This document shows positions 35,450-47,664 of a stretch of 64,000 bases of DNA, piece by piece. A program made the translations under genes and the position numbers. A model generated the notes under the pieces. That model searched no databases. It had not been told where the DNA came from and saw only the letters and a list, made by a program, of their open reading frames with translations. Positions within the stretch are counted from its first letter, which is position 1. Each line of letters opens with the position of its first letter. The DNA is from Toxorhynchites rutilus septentrionalis (taxonomy: Eukaryota > Arthropoda > Insecta > Diptera > Culicidae): the NCBI RefSeq assembly GCF_029784135.1, contig NC_073744.1, forward strand, positions 106,384,266 through 106,448,265, read 5' to 3'.

Positions 35450-36042
35450 TTTTTATTAAAATTTAGTATCCTGAAAATTTGTTTACTTTTTCGCAAGTAA
35501 AGACAGTGTCCTTTGGATGCGGTAAGAAAACGTTTTCCCCTGCAGCAAATTTATGTGATTTAAATAAATTAGCATCCTAGAGGATAGTTCTTTCGATACA
35601 TACTCACCATTACGAAAATTTCTGCAAAAAACGTTAAAAACGGTGCGTTTAAAAATCACATTCTTTTTGCAATTCAGCTTCGTAGTCGCGAATTTTGTTT
35701 GCCACTCTTCAATTTTCAACAGTGGTTAACAATGTCAAACACCGAACATGGAAAAAATCCGCTGAAATATTCAAGGTAACCTAACCATGTACCGACAGGT
35801 TCGAAGAACAGACTGAAAAAATATTTTAGACATCCAATAATTGAATATTTGCTTGTCGTGTTTTGTGTAGAATATATTTGATCAGTACACGTTGACCAAA
35901 TTTTATCTGTCAAAAAGAGTCAAATATTTGGCTTCGGTCAAAAAGTGTATGAGCACCCTGACACTAGCCCGTTTACGGGCAGGTGGCATCTATATTGCCA
36001 CCAATATTTTACGCTAACCGGGCAGTGGCAATTGCCACCAAT
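35450..36042. other. Spacer with a small dispersed repeat
   Basis: 35450-35880 shows no gene I can name. 35880-36042 (TCAAATATTTGGC...GGGCAGGTGGCATCTATATTGCCACC) is related in reverse to 56930-57113. It looks like a short palindromic element containing TTGCCACC / GGTGGCAA words. Confidence 0.4.
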
Positions 36043-36693
36043 TATAACCACAAGGGTGACGTTGGACTATCGTTGATTTAGAGATCATTTGTTTGAAGTT
36101 GAATCGAAATTCATTCTGAATGAATGAATATTTGGGGGACTTCCAAAACGAAAGCGTTACGTTGGAGGCACAAGGTTTTATGCATCCAATATTGGATACG
36201 GAAATATCCTACTGATGGGGAAGAATAATTTTCAGAGACTTTCCTGATAATTGCGATTGATTGAAAAATCACAAAACCAAATGTATTTGATTGCAGTGTT
36301 ATATGGATAGAAAACTTTAGAATTAACTATTTCGCATCAATGTATTTTTCAATTCCCAGGGGAACTGGCAGAGTATTTTTCAGCAACGATTAATTCTTTT
36401 CAGATTTTCCTCGATACTCGAAGCCCACCAGTGGTTAATACTAACTCGATAACCAACTGTTAGTAGCATTTGATTGAAAACTATTTGGTCGCTGTGTTAT
36501 ATGGTTAGAAAACATTAAAATAAACTCTTTCGCATGAATGTATTTTTCAATTCCCAGGGAACTGGCAGATTATTTTTCAGCAACGATTAGATCTTTCCGA
36601 AATTTTGTCGATGCTGAATGGCGTCCAAACGAGAATATTCCTTTCAGTTTAGTCTGTAACAAACTTTTCTGAACTCTTATCCATCATATTTGG

Positions 36694-36709
36694 AGCCCTG
36701 AAAAGGGCA
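36694..36709 (-). promoter_or_regulatory. Histone 3' stem-loop after H3 pseudogene
   Basis: On the minus strand TGCCCT-TTTC-AGGGCT followed by CCAAA gives five paired bases around a TTTC loop. It lies ~22 bp past the H3 C-terminal codons, the usual place for the histone processing signal. Confidence 0.75.
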
Positions 36710-36731
36710 GTTGATTTTATGCTAAGCTAAT

Positions 36732-36993
36732 AGCACGCTCTCCTCGGATACGATGGGCCAGCTGGATGTCCTTGGGCATAATGTGACGCGCTTTGCGTGG
36801 ATAGCACACAAATTGTTATTTTCGAATAGGCCTCCTGCAGCATCATAACCGCGGAACTTTGGAAGCGCAAATCGGTTTTGAAGTCCTGAGCAATTCCACG
36901 AACTAAATTCTGCAAAGGTAGATTGCGGATCAGCAATTCGGTCGACTTCTGATAGCGACGAATTTCACGCAAAGTTCCCGGTCGATAGCGATG
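36732..36993 (-). pseudogene. Histone H3 pseudogene (N-terminus missing)
   Basis: The translation opens [20 protein letters not shown] and goes on through [16 protein letters not shown], the H3 alpha-N to alpha-2 region. A damaged stretch follows, then, after a frameshift, codons matching [20 protein letters not shown], the H3 C-terminus. The first ~40 H3 residues are replaced by satellite DNA (CAAATGTATTTGGTTGC...). Differences from H3 (VA missing before LREIRR, NLPLQN for KLPFQR) show long decay. The expected histone stem-loop follows at 36709-36694. Confidence 0.85.
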
Positions 36994-37710
36994 TGATTGC
37001 GATTGATTGAAAAATCACAAAACCAAATGTATTTGGTTGCAGTGTTGTATGGATGGAAAACATTAAAATAAACTCTTTCGCAATGTATTTTTCAATTCCC
37101 AGGGGAACTGGTAGATTATTTTTCAGCAGCGATGATAGCAACGAGAGTTCCGCGTGTGTATGTGTGTGTGTGGCGGCTGCTCCGATGTTTCAAGCGGAAC
37201 CGTGGCATCACTCTCCTCCTGATGGATTCCCTTCTGGCCTAAGGTGTACAAACAGGCTCTTGGTAACACCGTTCATCAGCGCTTTCATGATAAACGAAAT
37301 TAGCTTCATCACAACAGCGACAACATACTCCAGTCGCTGTTCAATTATAACTGAGTGGGTTTACGAGCGGCGCTCGCTTTTATACCGATTGGTGATTCCA
37401 ATAGCCTGCTTTGAAAGCAATTTTAAGGCTATTGAAACAAGTTTTTGGATGAAAAAGTAACAAGTATATAACACGTAGACATTTTATCTTTCGAATGAAG
37501 TGTTTATCATACCATTTCGTTCAGTTGTTTAGGAGCTATTAACGCTCAAAATCTCGGTCTCCGGCGTAACGCTTTCGTTTTCGAAACTTTGATTTTACAC
37601 CCCGGTATAGAAATGAAAGACGTAGTCCTACGTCAAAAAAATGTTTTGTGTATTTTAGCATGTAAACATGTCGTTGTATTAGAGTTTGCGTTGATTACAT
37701 GCCTAGTTCT

Positions 37711-38025
37711 GTTGTTTTCGCAATTTCGAAGCTGAGACTTCGGAACATTTACTGTGTCAATGCAGTACACTATTCAGCGAAGACTGCGAATTCTTGGAAA
37801 GGGCATTCTTATGCCTAACGAGATTTGGTCTGCTCGACCAAAACAGATAAGGAACTTCATAAAGGAAGTCATACCTTCATGGGGGATATGCAAAGTCCTG
37901 GTGCGACTATCACTTATTCCCTGAGTGATAGAACGAACTGACACTGCATATATAGCAAACTGGAGTGCACTACAATAGATCAAACTAATGATCGCAGTGG
38001 TACAATACTCCTACAGAAGAAGAAG
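37711..38025 (+). mobile_element. 5'-truncated LINE 3' fragment with 12 bp target duplication
   Basis: ATGCCTAGTTCT at 37699-37710 and 38026-38037 flank 315 bp. The fragment encodes a LINE C-terminus (AETSEHLLCQC...) with a frameshift, then non-coding sequence and an (AGA)n-like tail. Target-primed insertion of a short 3' LINE copy explains it fully. Confidence 0.8.
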
Positions 38026-38905
38026 ATGCCTAGTTCTCACGGCCCGTTAAAGGGTTAACGAAAATTAGCTCCCAGCAAACATTAAATCGAATAATTTTGC
38101 ACGTGCCAAGTCTTACAAGAAATCCGAATAAATCAGAATCGCATATAATATCAATCAAAGTATGTATCGTGTATATTTGAATTCGCATAAAATGTAGAAA
38201 CTCGATTTTATATACCACTATCAAATTAAGTCGCAATTCGGTATAATAAACATAAAATTTATGATGTATATTGTCGTAAAATATATTTAATCCGCATCAT
38301 ATGCGTATATTACGCCGATGCAGTTTATGTGTCGTATAAGCGTACAATTTAAATCGATTCAGTACTGTAGTAAATCGTGTTGCATGCTGAAGAAAATCAT
38401 GAAACAGTAATCATATTAGATCCTAATAAAGATCATATTACATCATATTGAAATGTCAATTAAATGCTGATGCACTCGAAAGTTTTAACCGCTGTTGAAT
38501 TAAATTTCAGATAGCCTCGCGAGATAGCTGGTGGATGATAATCCAGACGACCGGAGTTCGAATCCACATCGCAGCAGTTTTCACCAAACACCAGTCTGTG
38601 CCATTTTAAACATTCATTTTCCACTCCCAACACAAGTCAATCAAACAATTATTATTTCCACAAACATAAATACTCATATATAAAAATGGCGATTCTTGAG
38701 GCTATAATAAACATTTCACGAAAATATTTTGCGCCATTTGTTTTTTTCTATGTCTGTAATAAATCGTATATAAGTATGGCAAAAGTCGTATTTGGTGCTT
38801 TGACAATTCATGAATATATTCATATTAGATCGCAATTCAATTCAACATAATCGCTATTATAGCCGGTCAAAGTTGCATATTCATCCAAACTAATTCGGTA
38901 AGCAT

Positions 38906-39282
38906 CCCAGCAAACATTAAGTCGTATGAATAGCTATAATTGGAGGCGATATACATACAACCAAGACACATTTGTATGATATATGATGCAGATAACTAGC
39001 ATATACACACAAAAGTGGAGGCGATATACGTATATGCCATATTTTGTACGCATATAAAGCCGTATATAACGGTATGCGATGCTTTTTGGACTGATATGCG
39101 ATTTGATACGACAACGTTACCACTCAATCCATCGATGACATGGAAAATCGTGTTTTTGCATTTTATGCGATTTTAGATATATATGATCGATATTTTGATT
39201 GATATTTTATGCGATTGTGATTTGATACGAAATTATATGTAACTTATCATGTGCAAAGTTATACGATTTAATGTTTGCTGGG
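38906..39282. mobile_element. E-short, 377 bp CCCAGCA element
   Basis: It has TIRs CCCAGCAAACATTAAGTCG / ...CGATTTAATGTTTGCTGGG and is flanked by AT on both sides (GTAAGCAT and ATTTGCC). An inverted copy at 40267-41610 carries E3' inside it. Confidence 0.75.
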
Positions 39283-39295
39283 ATTTGCCATGTAT

Positions 39296-40260
39296 CCCAG
39301 CAAACATTAAATCGTATAATTTTGCACGTGCCAAGTCTTACAAGAAATCCGAATAAATCATAATCGCATATAATATCAATCAAAGTATGTGTCGTGTATA
39401 TTTGAAATCGCATAAAATGCAAAAACTCGATCTTATATACCATTATCAAATTAAGTCGCAATTCGGTATAATAAACATCAATTTTATGATGCACATTGTC
39501 GTAAAATATATTTAATCCGCATCATATGCGTATATTACGCTGATGCAGATTGTGTGTCGTATAAGCTTATAATTTAAATCGATTCAGTACTGTAGTAAAT
39601 CGTGTTGCATGCTGAAGAAAATCATGAAACAGTGAATCATATTCGATCCTAATAAAGAACATATTACATCATATCGAAATATCAATGAAATGCTGATGCA
39701 CTCGAAAGTTTCAACCGCTGTTGAATTAAATTTCAGATAGCCGCACGACATAGCTGGTGGATGATAATCCAGACGACTGGAGTTCGAACCCATATCGGAG
39801 CAGTTTTCACTAAAAATCAATCTGTGTCATTTCAAACATCCATATTCCACGCCCAACACACGTCAATCAAACAATTATGATTTCTACAAACATAAATACT
39901 CATATATAAAAATGGCGATTCGTGAGGCTATAATAAACATTTCACGAAAATATTTTGCGCCATTTGTTTTCTCTTTCTATGTCTGTAACAAAAAGTATAT
40001 GAGTATGGCAGAAGTCGTATTAGGTGCTTTGACAATTCATGAATATATTCACATTAGATCGCAATTCAATACAACATAATCTCTATTATAGCCGGTCAAA
40101 GTTGCATATTCATCCAAACAAATTCGGTAAGCATTTGCCATGTATGTATATTGCCTCCACTTTTGCATGCATATGCCAGTTAGGCGCACTATATGCCAAC
40201 CAAATTTTAGGGCATATGATGTTATATATACGCTTGTTATGCGATTTAATGTTTGCTGGG
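39296..40260. mobile_element. E2, 965 bp CCCAGCA element
   Basis: It has TIRs CCCAGCAAACATTAAATCG / CGATTTAATGTTTGCTGGG, with AT on both sides (GTAT | ATGTAT). A tRNA-like module occurs at ~39735-39800 (GGAGTTCGAACCC). It is near-identical, in reverse, to E3' at 40368-41331. Confidence 0.75.
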
Positions 40261-40266
40261 ATGTAT

Positions 40267-41610
40267 CCCAGCAAACATTTAATCGTATAACTTTGCACAT
40301 GATAAGTTACATATAATTTCGTATCAAATCACAATCGCATAAAATATCAATCAAAATATCGATCATACCCAGCAATCATTAAATCGCATAACAAGCGTAT
40401 ATATAACATCATATGCCCTAAAATTTGGTTGGCATATCATGCGCCTAACTGGCATATGCATGCAAAAGTGGAGGCCATATACATACATGGCAAATGCTTA
40501 CCGAATTTGTTTGGATGAATATGCAACTTTGACCGGCTATAATAGCGATTATGTTGTATTGAATTGCGATCTAATGTGAATATATTCATGAATTGTCAAA
40601 GCACCTAATACGACTTTTGCCATCCTCATATACGATTTATTACAGACATAGAAAAAAAAACAAATGGCGCAAAATATTTTCGTGAAATGTTTATTATAGC
40701 CTCACGAATCGCCATTTTTATATATGAGTATTTATGTTTGTAGAAATAATAATTGTTTGATTGACATGTGTTGGGAGTGGAATATGAATGTTTGAAATGG
40801 CACAGATTGATTTTTAGTGAAAACTGTTCCTATATGGGTTCGAACTCCAGTCGTCTGGATTATCATCCACCAGCTATGTCGTGCGGCTATCTGAAATTTA
40901 ATTCAACAGCGCTTGAAACTTTCGAGTGCAACAGCATTTCATTGACATTTCGATATGATGTAATATGTTCTTTATAAAGATCTAATATGATTTAATGTTT
41001 CATGATTTTCTTCAGCATGCAACACGATTTACTACAGTACTGAATCGATTTAAATTATAAGCTTATACGACACACAAACTGCATCAGCGTAATATACGCA
41101 TATGATGCGGATTAAATATATTTTACGACAATGTACATCATAAAACTGATGTTTATTATACCGAATTGCGACTTAATTTGATAATGGTATATAAAATCGA
41201 GTTTTTGCATTTTATGCGATTTCAAATATACACGACACATACTTTGATTGATATTATATGCGATTATGATTTATTCGGATTTCTTGTAAGACTTGGCACG
41301 TGCAAAATTATACGATTTAATGTTTGCTGGGATATATATCTAAAATCGCATAAAATGCAAAAACACGATTTTCCATGTCATTGATGGATTGAGTGGTAAC
41401 GTTGTCGTATCAAATCGCATATCAGTCCAAAAAGCATCGCATATCGTTATATACGGCTTTATATGCGTACAAAATATGGCATATACGTATATCGCCTCCA
41501 CTTTTGTGTGTATATGCTAGTTATCTGCATCATATATCATACAAATGTGTCTTGGTTGTATGTATATCGCCTCCAATTATAGCTATTCATACGACTTAAT
41601 GTTTGCTGGG
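40267..41610. mobile_element. E-short' interrupted by E3'
   Basis: The outer parts 40267-40367 and ~41332-41610 together match the inverted E-short. The insert E3' (40368-41331, 964 bp) begins CCCAGCAATCATTAAATCG and ends GTTTGCTGGG. Compared with intact E-short, ATA is duplicated at the E3' site, within an (AT)n tract, so the exact duplication length is ambiguous. Confidence 0.7.
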
Positions 41611-41985
41611 ATATGGCCTCCACTTTTGCATGCATATGCCAGTTAGGTGCATTATATGTCAACCAAATTTTAAGGCACATGATGTTGTATATACGTTTGT
41701 TATACGATTTAATGTTTGCTGGGTAGTCTCTATCAAACGTATTGCGATGAGAGTCTCTCGTACTGAATGAGCAATTTTTCCTCAGAGTGAGCTCGTCCGA
41801 TCTTCACTGATACTCGCGTCCTAACATATTCTCAAAAATACAATTTAAAGCGCTTGCTCTAGAAACGTTTATTTAAATTACTCTGATAAAGAATTTTAAA
41901 AATAAATTACCGATTATCGATTATCTCAAACGAGTATCAATTATTTTCAGGATCATAAATTTGAGTCATGTATTCAAGCTCTAGC

Positions 41986-42140
41986 AGTGTCGCGGCCGAG
42001 TGATTAGCGTCACACATTATCATGCCGAGGGTTCAGGTTCGATTCCCGTTCTGACCGGGGGATTTTTCGTCAAAGAAATTTCTTCCGACTTGCACTGTGA
42101 TCACGTGTATTTCAGAGCTTACCACTCAGAATACATGCCA
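41986..42140 (+). mobile_element. Feilai-like tRNA-derived SINE
   Basis: GTCGCGGCCGAGTGATTAGC fits an A box and GGTTCGATTCCCG (~42034-42046) a B box. The next segment (TTCTTCCGACTTGCACTGTGATCACG...GAGCTTACCACTCAGAATACAT) resembles the body of tRNA-related SINEs common in Aedes. It breaks off into a GC-rich stretch near 42140. 41724-41985 holds nothing recognised. Confidence 0.65.
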
Positions 42141-43058
42141 GTAGCGGGGTGGAGGGGAGCACAGGGAGCGGGCCGCACAGGGGGCAGGCCGCACTGGTGT
42201 CGCCCTCAGAGGGGTGACACCCTTGATCATATGTTTATTTTTTTTTCTAAGAAAAATCATCAAGATTTTGAACGAGTGTCACACCCATCAGCGATTAATA
42301 GTAATATTGAGTGAGAAACTTAACCATGGAAAAGTCCATGTAAATGAAACGACATCCATCATCAACTGGAGAGTAACGGTTTAGATTTCAAGATGTACTG
42401 TTCATTCAATAGGGCTCCAACCATGTCATTGAGGAATTCAGGTTTTGTTCAGCAAGCAAAGCATAATTCGTAATCAGAGTCTCTCCACTATCTGAACTTA
42501 TGTGGGTAACATGTTTTGCTTATCCACAGTGAGACTGGTTTTTTTAGAACTGTTGAATCAGTTTACTTGTTTTTTGAAGTTTCAATTCATCGGTGAGATG
42601 TGCTCCTGAGTCACACACGTGTAATGGTAGTAAGATTGTTGCAAACTCGATAAAGTAATCATTATGTGCTATAGGCGAATTAAGTGCAAAGTTTAAAGCC
42701 TCTTAAAAACAAAGAATAGAATAGAATCATTATGATGCTGTGAAACCAATTTATGCCAGGGGTATGACTAAAACGTCAAATCCCTCATATTGCCAGTATA
42801 TTGCTGCGGTTCACTGACATTTTGGTTCTATCAATTACTGTTGCTTACAACTCGGTCCGGTTATAAATTCGAATAGTGGCTAACTTTAAACTAACTGTTA
42901 AATGTGAACACCTCTATGTGAAACCGAAATATGAAAATCTTTATTTTTACTATCTCCGTGATTTCAACGATTTCAATCCTCTCAAATGATATGTTGGTAA
43001 ACAAATGACGCCATATTGATTTTGATTTTGGGTAGCCTATATTCAATTGATGTCTAAC
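42141..43058. other. No recognised gene; short histone-unit echo
   Basis: The stretch GCAAAGTTTAAAGCCTCTTA at ~42685-42706 also occurs at ~2197-2218 inside H2A unit 1, so a fragment of that unit's distal part may lie here. Nothing else is assignable. Confidence 0.35.
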
Positions 43059-43664
43059 CCCAGCAAACATTAAATCTCATAACAAGCGTATATATAACAT
43101 CATATGCCCTAAAATTTGGTTGGCATATAATGCGCCTAACTGGCATATGCATGCAAAACTGGAGGCCATATACATACATGGCAAATGCATACCGAATTTG
43201 TTTGGATGAATATGCAACTTTGACCGGCTATAATAGCGATTATGTTGAAATTGAATTGCGATCTAATATGAATATATTCATGAATTGTCAAAGCACCAAT
43301 TATGACTTTTGCCATACTCATATACGATTTATTACAGACATAGAAAAAAAAAACAAATAGCGCAAAATATATTCGAGAAATGTTTATTATAGCCTCACGA
43401 ATCGCCATTGTTATATATGAGTATTTATGTTTGTAGAAATAATAATTGTTTGATTGACTTTTGTTGGGAGTGGAATATGGATGTTTAAAATGGCACAGAT
43501 TGACGTTTGGTGAAAACTGCTCCGATGTAGGTTTGAACTCCGGTCGTCTGGATTATCATCCACCAGCTATCTCGCGCGGCTATCTGAAATTTAATTCCAC
43601 AGCAGTTAAAACTTTCGAGTGCATCAGCATTTCATTGACATTTCAATATGATGTAATATGTTCT
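43059..43664. mobile_element. Truncated CCCAGCA element cut by a LINE
   Basis: CCCAGCAAACATTAAATCTC at 43059 opens a copy of the E2/E3' type. It runs ~600 bp and stops at TGTAATATGTTCTTTTTT, where the minus-strand LINE poly(A) begins. The tRNA-like phrase is at ~43530-43590. Confidence 0.7.
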
Positions 43665-44183
43665 TTTTTTTCCAAAATATATATTTTTATCAAGGCTCAT
43701 ATGGCGTTAGCCTCACGGGGCCGGGAGTTCAATACTTTGACAATTTTTCTTATTATCTATGTTAGTAATATGTAACCGATTACTCGCGGTTGGCTCGAGG
43801 TTAGTATTACAAGTGTTTTCGTAATTCGGATGTTGCTGTCTCCAATGCTCTGTACGTGTGCCCGACACGTGATACTTCCTATTGGGATGCAGCTGACCCT
43901 TGATCAGCAACGCCCCCCTAGTCTGTACCTCATATCTAGCGTGGTGCGTCTTTCTCGACTCGAGGAATCCAGGATAGAATGGTCACTAACCGGCGCAATC
44001 ATCAGTTCATGTAGAGTTGTCATGAGCGGTACAACCTTTGGCTCTTGTTGAATCATCAGTGGACTGCACAACCTTTGGCCCGTGTATCTGTAAAGAGTGT
44101 GTGTATGTATTGCCGCGACTAAGTAAAAGTTTATCGATCGGATAGGAGGGATATAAAACGGGGACACAACGAAGGAAACATCA

Positions 44184-47100
44184 TTAAACGTTGACATCGG
44201 CGTTCCTGAGGAACAGGTATAGATGAAGCAGAAGATCAGGATCACGGCTACCTAAGATATCCCGGACGGGGATCTCCGATTGTCTGCCTTGTGCTCTCAG
44301 TGCTCTAGAGAGCTGAGAGCGAGCAGCATGGAACCGGATACACGATCAGACAACATGCTCGATGTCGTGGTAGCCATCGCCACAATCACAAAGATTGTTT
44401 GCTGCGAGCCCAATGCGATAGAGATGCGCGTTTAGGTTGTAGTGATTGGACATAAGCCGAGATATCACGCGAATGAAATCACGACCTACATTCAATCCCT
44501 TGAACCATGCACTCGTCGAGACCTTAGGGATAATCGTGTGTAACCAACGACCGAACTCATCTCCACTCCACATGCGCTGCCAACTTACGAGCGTGTACTG
44601 ACGAGGAATGTGGAAAAATTCATTATAAGCAATTTGCCTTTCAAAAAGTGTGCCTTCTAAAGCGCCCACCTTAGCTAGCGAGTCCGCTTTCTCATTCCCC
44701 GGAATCGAGCAATGAGAGGGAACCCATGCTAAGGTAATCTTGAATAATTTTTCGACCAAAACACTCAATAGTTGTCTTTTTCTTGTTAGGAAATAAGATG
44801 AGCGTTTATCAACTTTCATTGAGCGGATTGCCTCTATTGAGCTGAGACTGTCTGAAAAAATAAAATAGTGGTCGATGGGCAATGTTTCAATGATCCCCAG
44901 TGCGTAGTATATCGCACCCAGTTCAGCGACATACACGGAACAAGGATCTTTGAGTTTGAAAGAGGCACTGGAATTTTCATTGAAGATGCCGAAGCCAGTG
45001 GACCCGTTTATGTATGAACCGTCAGTAAAGAACATTTTATCAGATCTAACTTTCCCATATTCTGCCGAAAATATCGGCGGAATATAATCGGAGCGTAGAT
45101 GATCTGGGATTTCATGGATTTTTTGTCGCATAGACAGATCAAAAATGACAGAGGAATTGCAAAAGTATGGGAAGCAAACTTGGTTGGAGATGCCTGGTGA
45201 AGGGTGCACGTCGTTGTTGCTATACGCAAGCAACGATATTGTATTCTCTCCAGCTTGAGAATATGAATCCTGGCAGCTGATCGGAAGCAAAAACTGCCAT
45301 ATTCTAACACTGATAAATCGTTGTTTTGTATAACTGAATGATAACCCCACCATGTTCCGGTTATTGTTTGGAGAAAATTGATTCTTTGCTTTCATTTCTG
45401 TTTCAAATACGCAATGTGTCTTTCCCAGGTACATTTAGAGTCAAAATATACTCCAAGGTATTTGAAAAACATCGAGTGCTTGATCGTTTTGCCGGATAGG
45501 TGAAGCTGGAATTGGGCGGGTTCGTGCTTCCTAGAAAAAACGACCATTTCAGTTTTCTCCGTAGAGAATTCGATACCCAGCTTGAGGGCCCACGTGAACA
45601 GATTGTTCAGGGTATCTTGCAACGACTTTTGCAGAACGACGGGATTAGTACCCGTGATGGAAATAACTCCATCGTCTGCAAGTTGTCTCAGCGTGCAGTC
45701 TCTAGTTAGACAATCATCCATATCATTGACGTAAAAACTATACAAGGGGGCTTAGGCAGGAGCCTTGTGGTAGGCCCATAAAACTGTATCGAGAAGATTT
45801 CAAGCTGCCATGATTGAAAAACATGTGCTTTTCTGACAGTAAATTGTACAGGAAATTATTCAGAAAAAAAAAAAAAAGAAAAGAAAAAAAAAAAGAAAGT
45901 CCACGATTATGAAGTTTCTCTGAGAGAATTTCCATGGAAACTGAATCAAATGCCCCTTTGATATCGAGGAAAACGGAAGCCATTTGTTCTTTGCGAGCAA
46001 ATGCGATTTGGATTTCAGAAGATAGCAGCGCCAGACAATCGTTCGTCCCTTTACCTCGGCGGAAGCCAAACTGCGTATTTGCAAATTGCAAATTGTTCGC
46101 TTCAACCCACTTGTCCAAACGAAGTAGAATCATTTTCTCTAACAATTTGCGAATACAGGATAACATTGCAATCGGCCTATACGAGTTGTGATCGCAAGCC
46201 GGCTTGTTGGGTTTCCGTATGGCTATCACTCTCACTTGTCTCCAGTCATGCGGGACAATATTCAGCTCCAGAAACTTGTTGAACAAGTTCAGCAAACGCT
46301 GTTTTGCCAAGTCGGGAAGATTCTTCAACAAGTGGAATTTAATCTTGTCCGACCTCGAAGCTGAATTGTTACATGAGAGGAGGGCAATTGAGAATTCTAC
46401 CATCGAAAAATTCTCATAATCGCCTTGGAGCGGAATGTCGCGTACGACGTTTTGTGCAGGAACGGAATCGGGACAAACCTTTCTTGCAAATTTGAAAATC
46501 CAACGGTCAGAGTATTCCTCACTTTCATTTGTATGGTTCCAGCCACGCATTTTCCTAGCCGTATTCCAAAGAGTGCTCATAGCTGTCTCCCTTGACAAAC
46601 CATTGACGAACTTCCGCCAATATCCACGCTTTTTTGCTTTAATCAGACCTTTTAGTTTGGCTTCTAGAGCTTGGTACTTTCAAAACCATTCCACTAATCC
46701 AGTTTTCTTGAATTTTTTGAAAGCGGATGATTTTTCAAGGTAGACCTTTGAACACTCCCTGTCCCACCAAAGTGATGGAGGACGACGTCGGAAAGTGGTA
46801 GCAGGAACACGTTTCTTTTGAGCTTGAAGTGCGCTTTCGTAAATCAAACTCGTTATACTCTTCGAGCGGAGGAAGTTCATGCATTGAAACAAGTGCTTCA
46901 GATATTATTTCTGCAAATTTTCTCCAGTCAATATTTTTCGTGAGGTCATACGCAATATCGACTGACTCACGAGAACCTGATTCATTGGCGATCGATAAAA
47001 TTATTGGCAGGTGATCACTACCGTGGGGATCTTGGATTACCTTCCACGTGCAATCCAGGGATAATGAAGAAGAGCAAAGTGATATGTCTAGCATACTTGC

Positions 47101-47664
47101 CCGTGCAGGAGGGTTGGCTATCCTAGTTGCTTCCCCTGTATTTAAAACTGTCATGTTGAAGTTGTCGCACAGATCATAAATCAACGTGGCACGGCTGTCA
47201 TCATAGTGTGACCCCCATGCTGTTCCATGGGAGTTGAGGTCACCTAAGATTAGCCGCGGCTCCGGCAATGCCGCGATGATATCAAAAAACTGATGGCGGC
47301 CGACTATGGTTCTTGGAGGAATATATATCGAGGCAATGCAGAAGTCTTTGCCATTGATTTGTGTCTGGCAAGCGACAACTTCAATGCCTGTCATCGATGG
47401 GAGAGTGACTCTATAGAAGGAGTGACATTTTTTGATCCCCAATAGTACGCCACCAAACGAGTCATTTCGATCGAGGCGAATAATGTTGAAATCGTGGAAA
47501 TTCAGCTCGTCGGCTGAAGAAAGCCATGTTTCACAGAGGGAAAATACATCACAGTTAGAACTATGAACTAAAAATTTAAATTGATCTAGTTTAGGGATGA
47601 TGCTTCTGCAATTCCACTGTTTTACAGTGGTCAAATCCTTGACCTCTTGCACTGAATCAGGCAT
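44184..47664 (-). pseudogene. LINE ORF2: endonuclease, RT, RNase H (frameshifted)
   Basis: The endonuclease (47664-~46830) has WNCRSI, SLCETWL, LILGDLNSHGTAWGS and GSDHLPI, the APE-type catalytic motifs. The RT follows with ASVFLDIKGAFDSV, GLPQGSCLSPL and, after a one-base frameshift near 45745, QLADDG (the YADD-type motif). RNase H has FFTDGSYINGSTG, AELGAIYYAL, FSDSLSS and WVPSHCSIPGNEKADSLAK, and the CDCGDGYHDIEHVV tail. Breaks include frameshifts near 46830, 45745, 45395 and about 45310, an A/T-rich expansion at 45868-45898 within RT, and a TGA at 44348-44346 where Trp is expected. The native end is likely the stop at 44186-44184. Confidence 0.85.

Larger units (their letters stand above)
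36043..37634 (-). mobile_element. F unit 3, inverted, carrying an H3 remnant
   Basis: On the minus strand it begins GACGTAGGACTACGTC at 37634 and runs to ...GTCACCCTTGTGGTTATAA at 36043; about 20 bp of the normal terminus is missing. It has the F promoter (TATAAAAG 37383-37376, initiator near 37350), degenerate satellite units, and an H3 pseudogene (36993-36732) followed by a histone stem-loop. This copy ties the F family to histone H3. Confidence 0.7.
38071..41723. mobile_element. CCCAGCA element E1, host of a nested insertion stack
   Basis: The ends are CCCAGCAAACATTAAATCG (38071) and its complement ...GTTTGCTGGG (41723). E1 is interrupted by E-short (38906-39282), E2 (39296-40260) and E-short' (40267-41610), which itself contains E3' (40368-41331). 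Removing each insert with one AT restores the uninterrupted phrase GTAAGCATTTGCCATGTATG seen at ~40130. The interior has a tRNA-like B-box phrase (GAGTTCGAATCC, 38562-38575) but no ORF of note. It is non-autonomous. Confidence 0.75.

Noticed and set aside
38071..41723. CRISPR-like array from the regular CCCAGCAAACATTAAATCG repeats
   Set aside because: The repeats are terminal inverted repeats of nested elements, in alternating orientation and with spacers of 0.1-1 kb; the DNA is eukaryotic.
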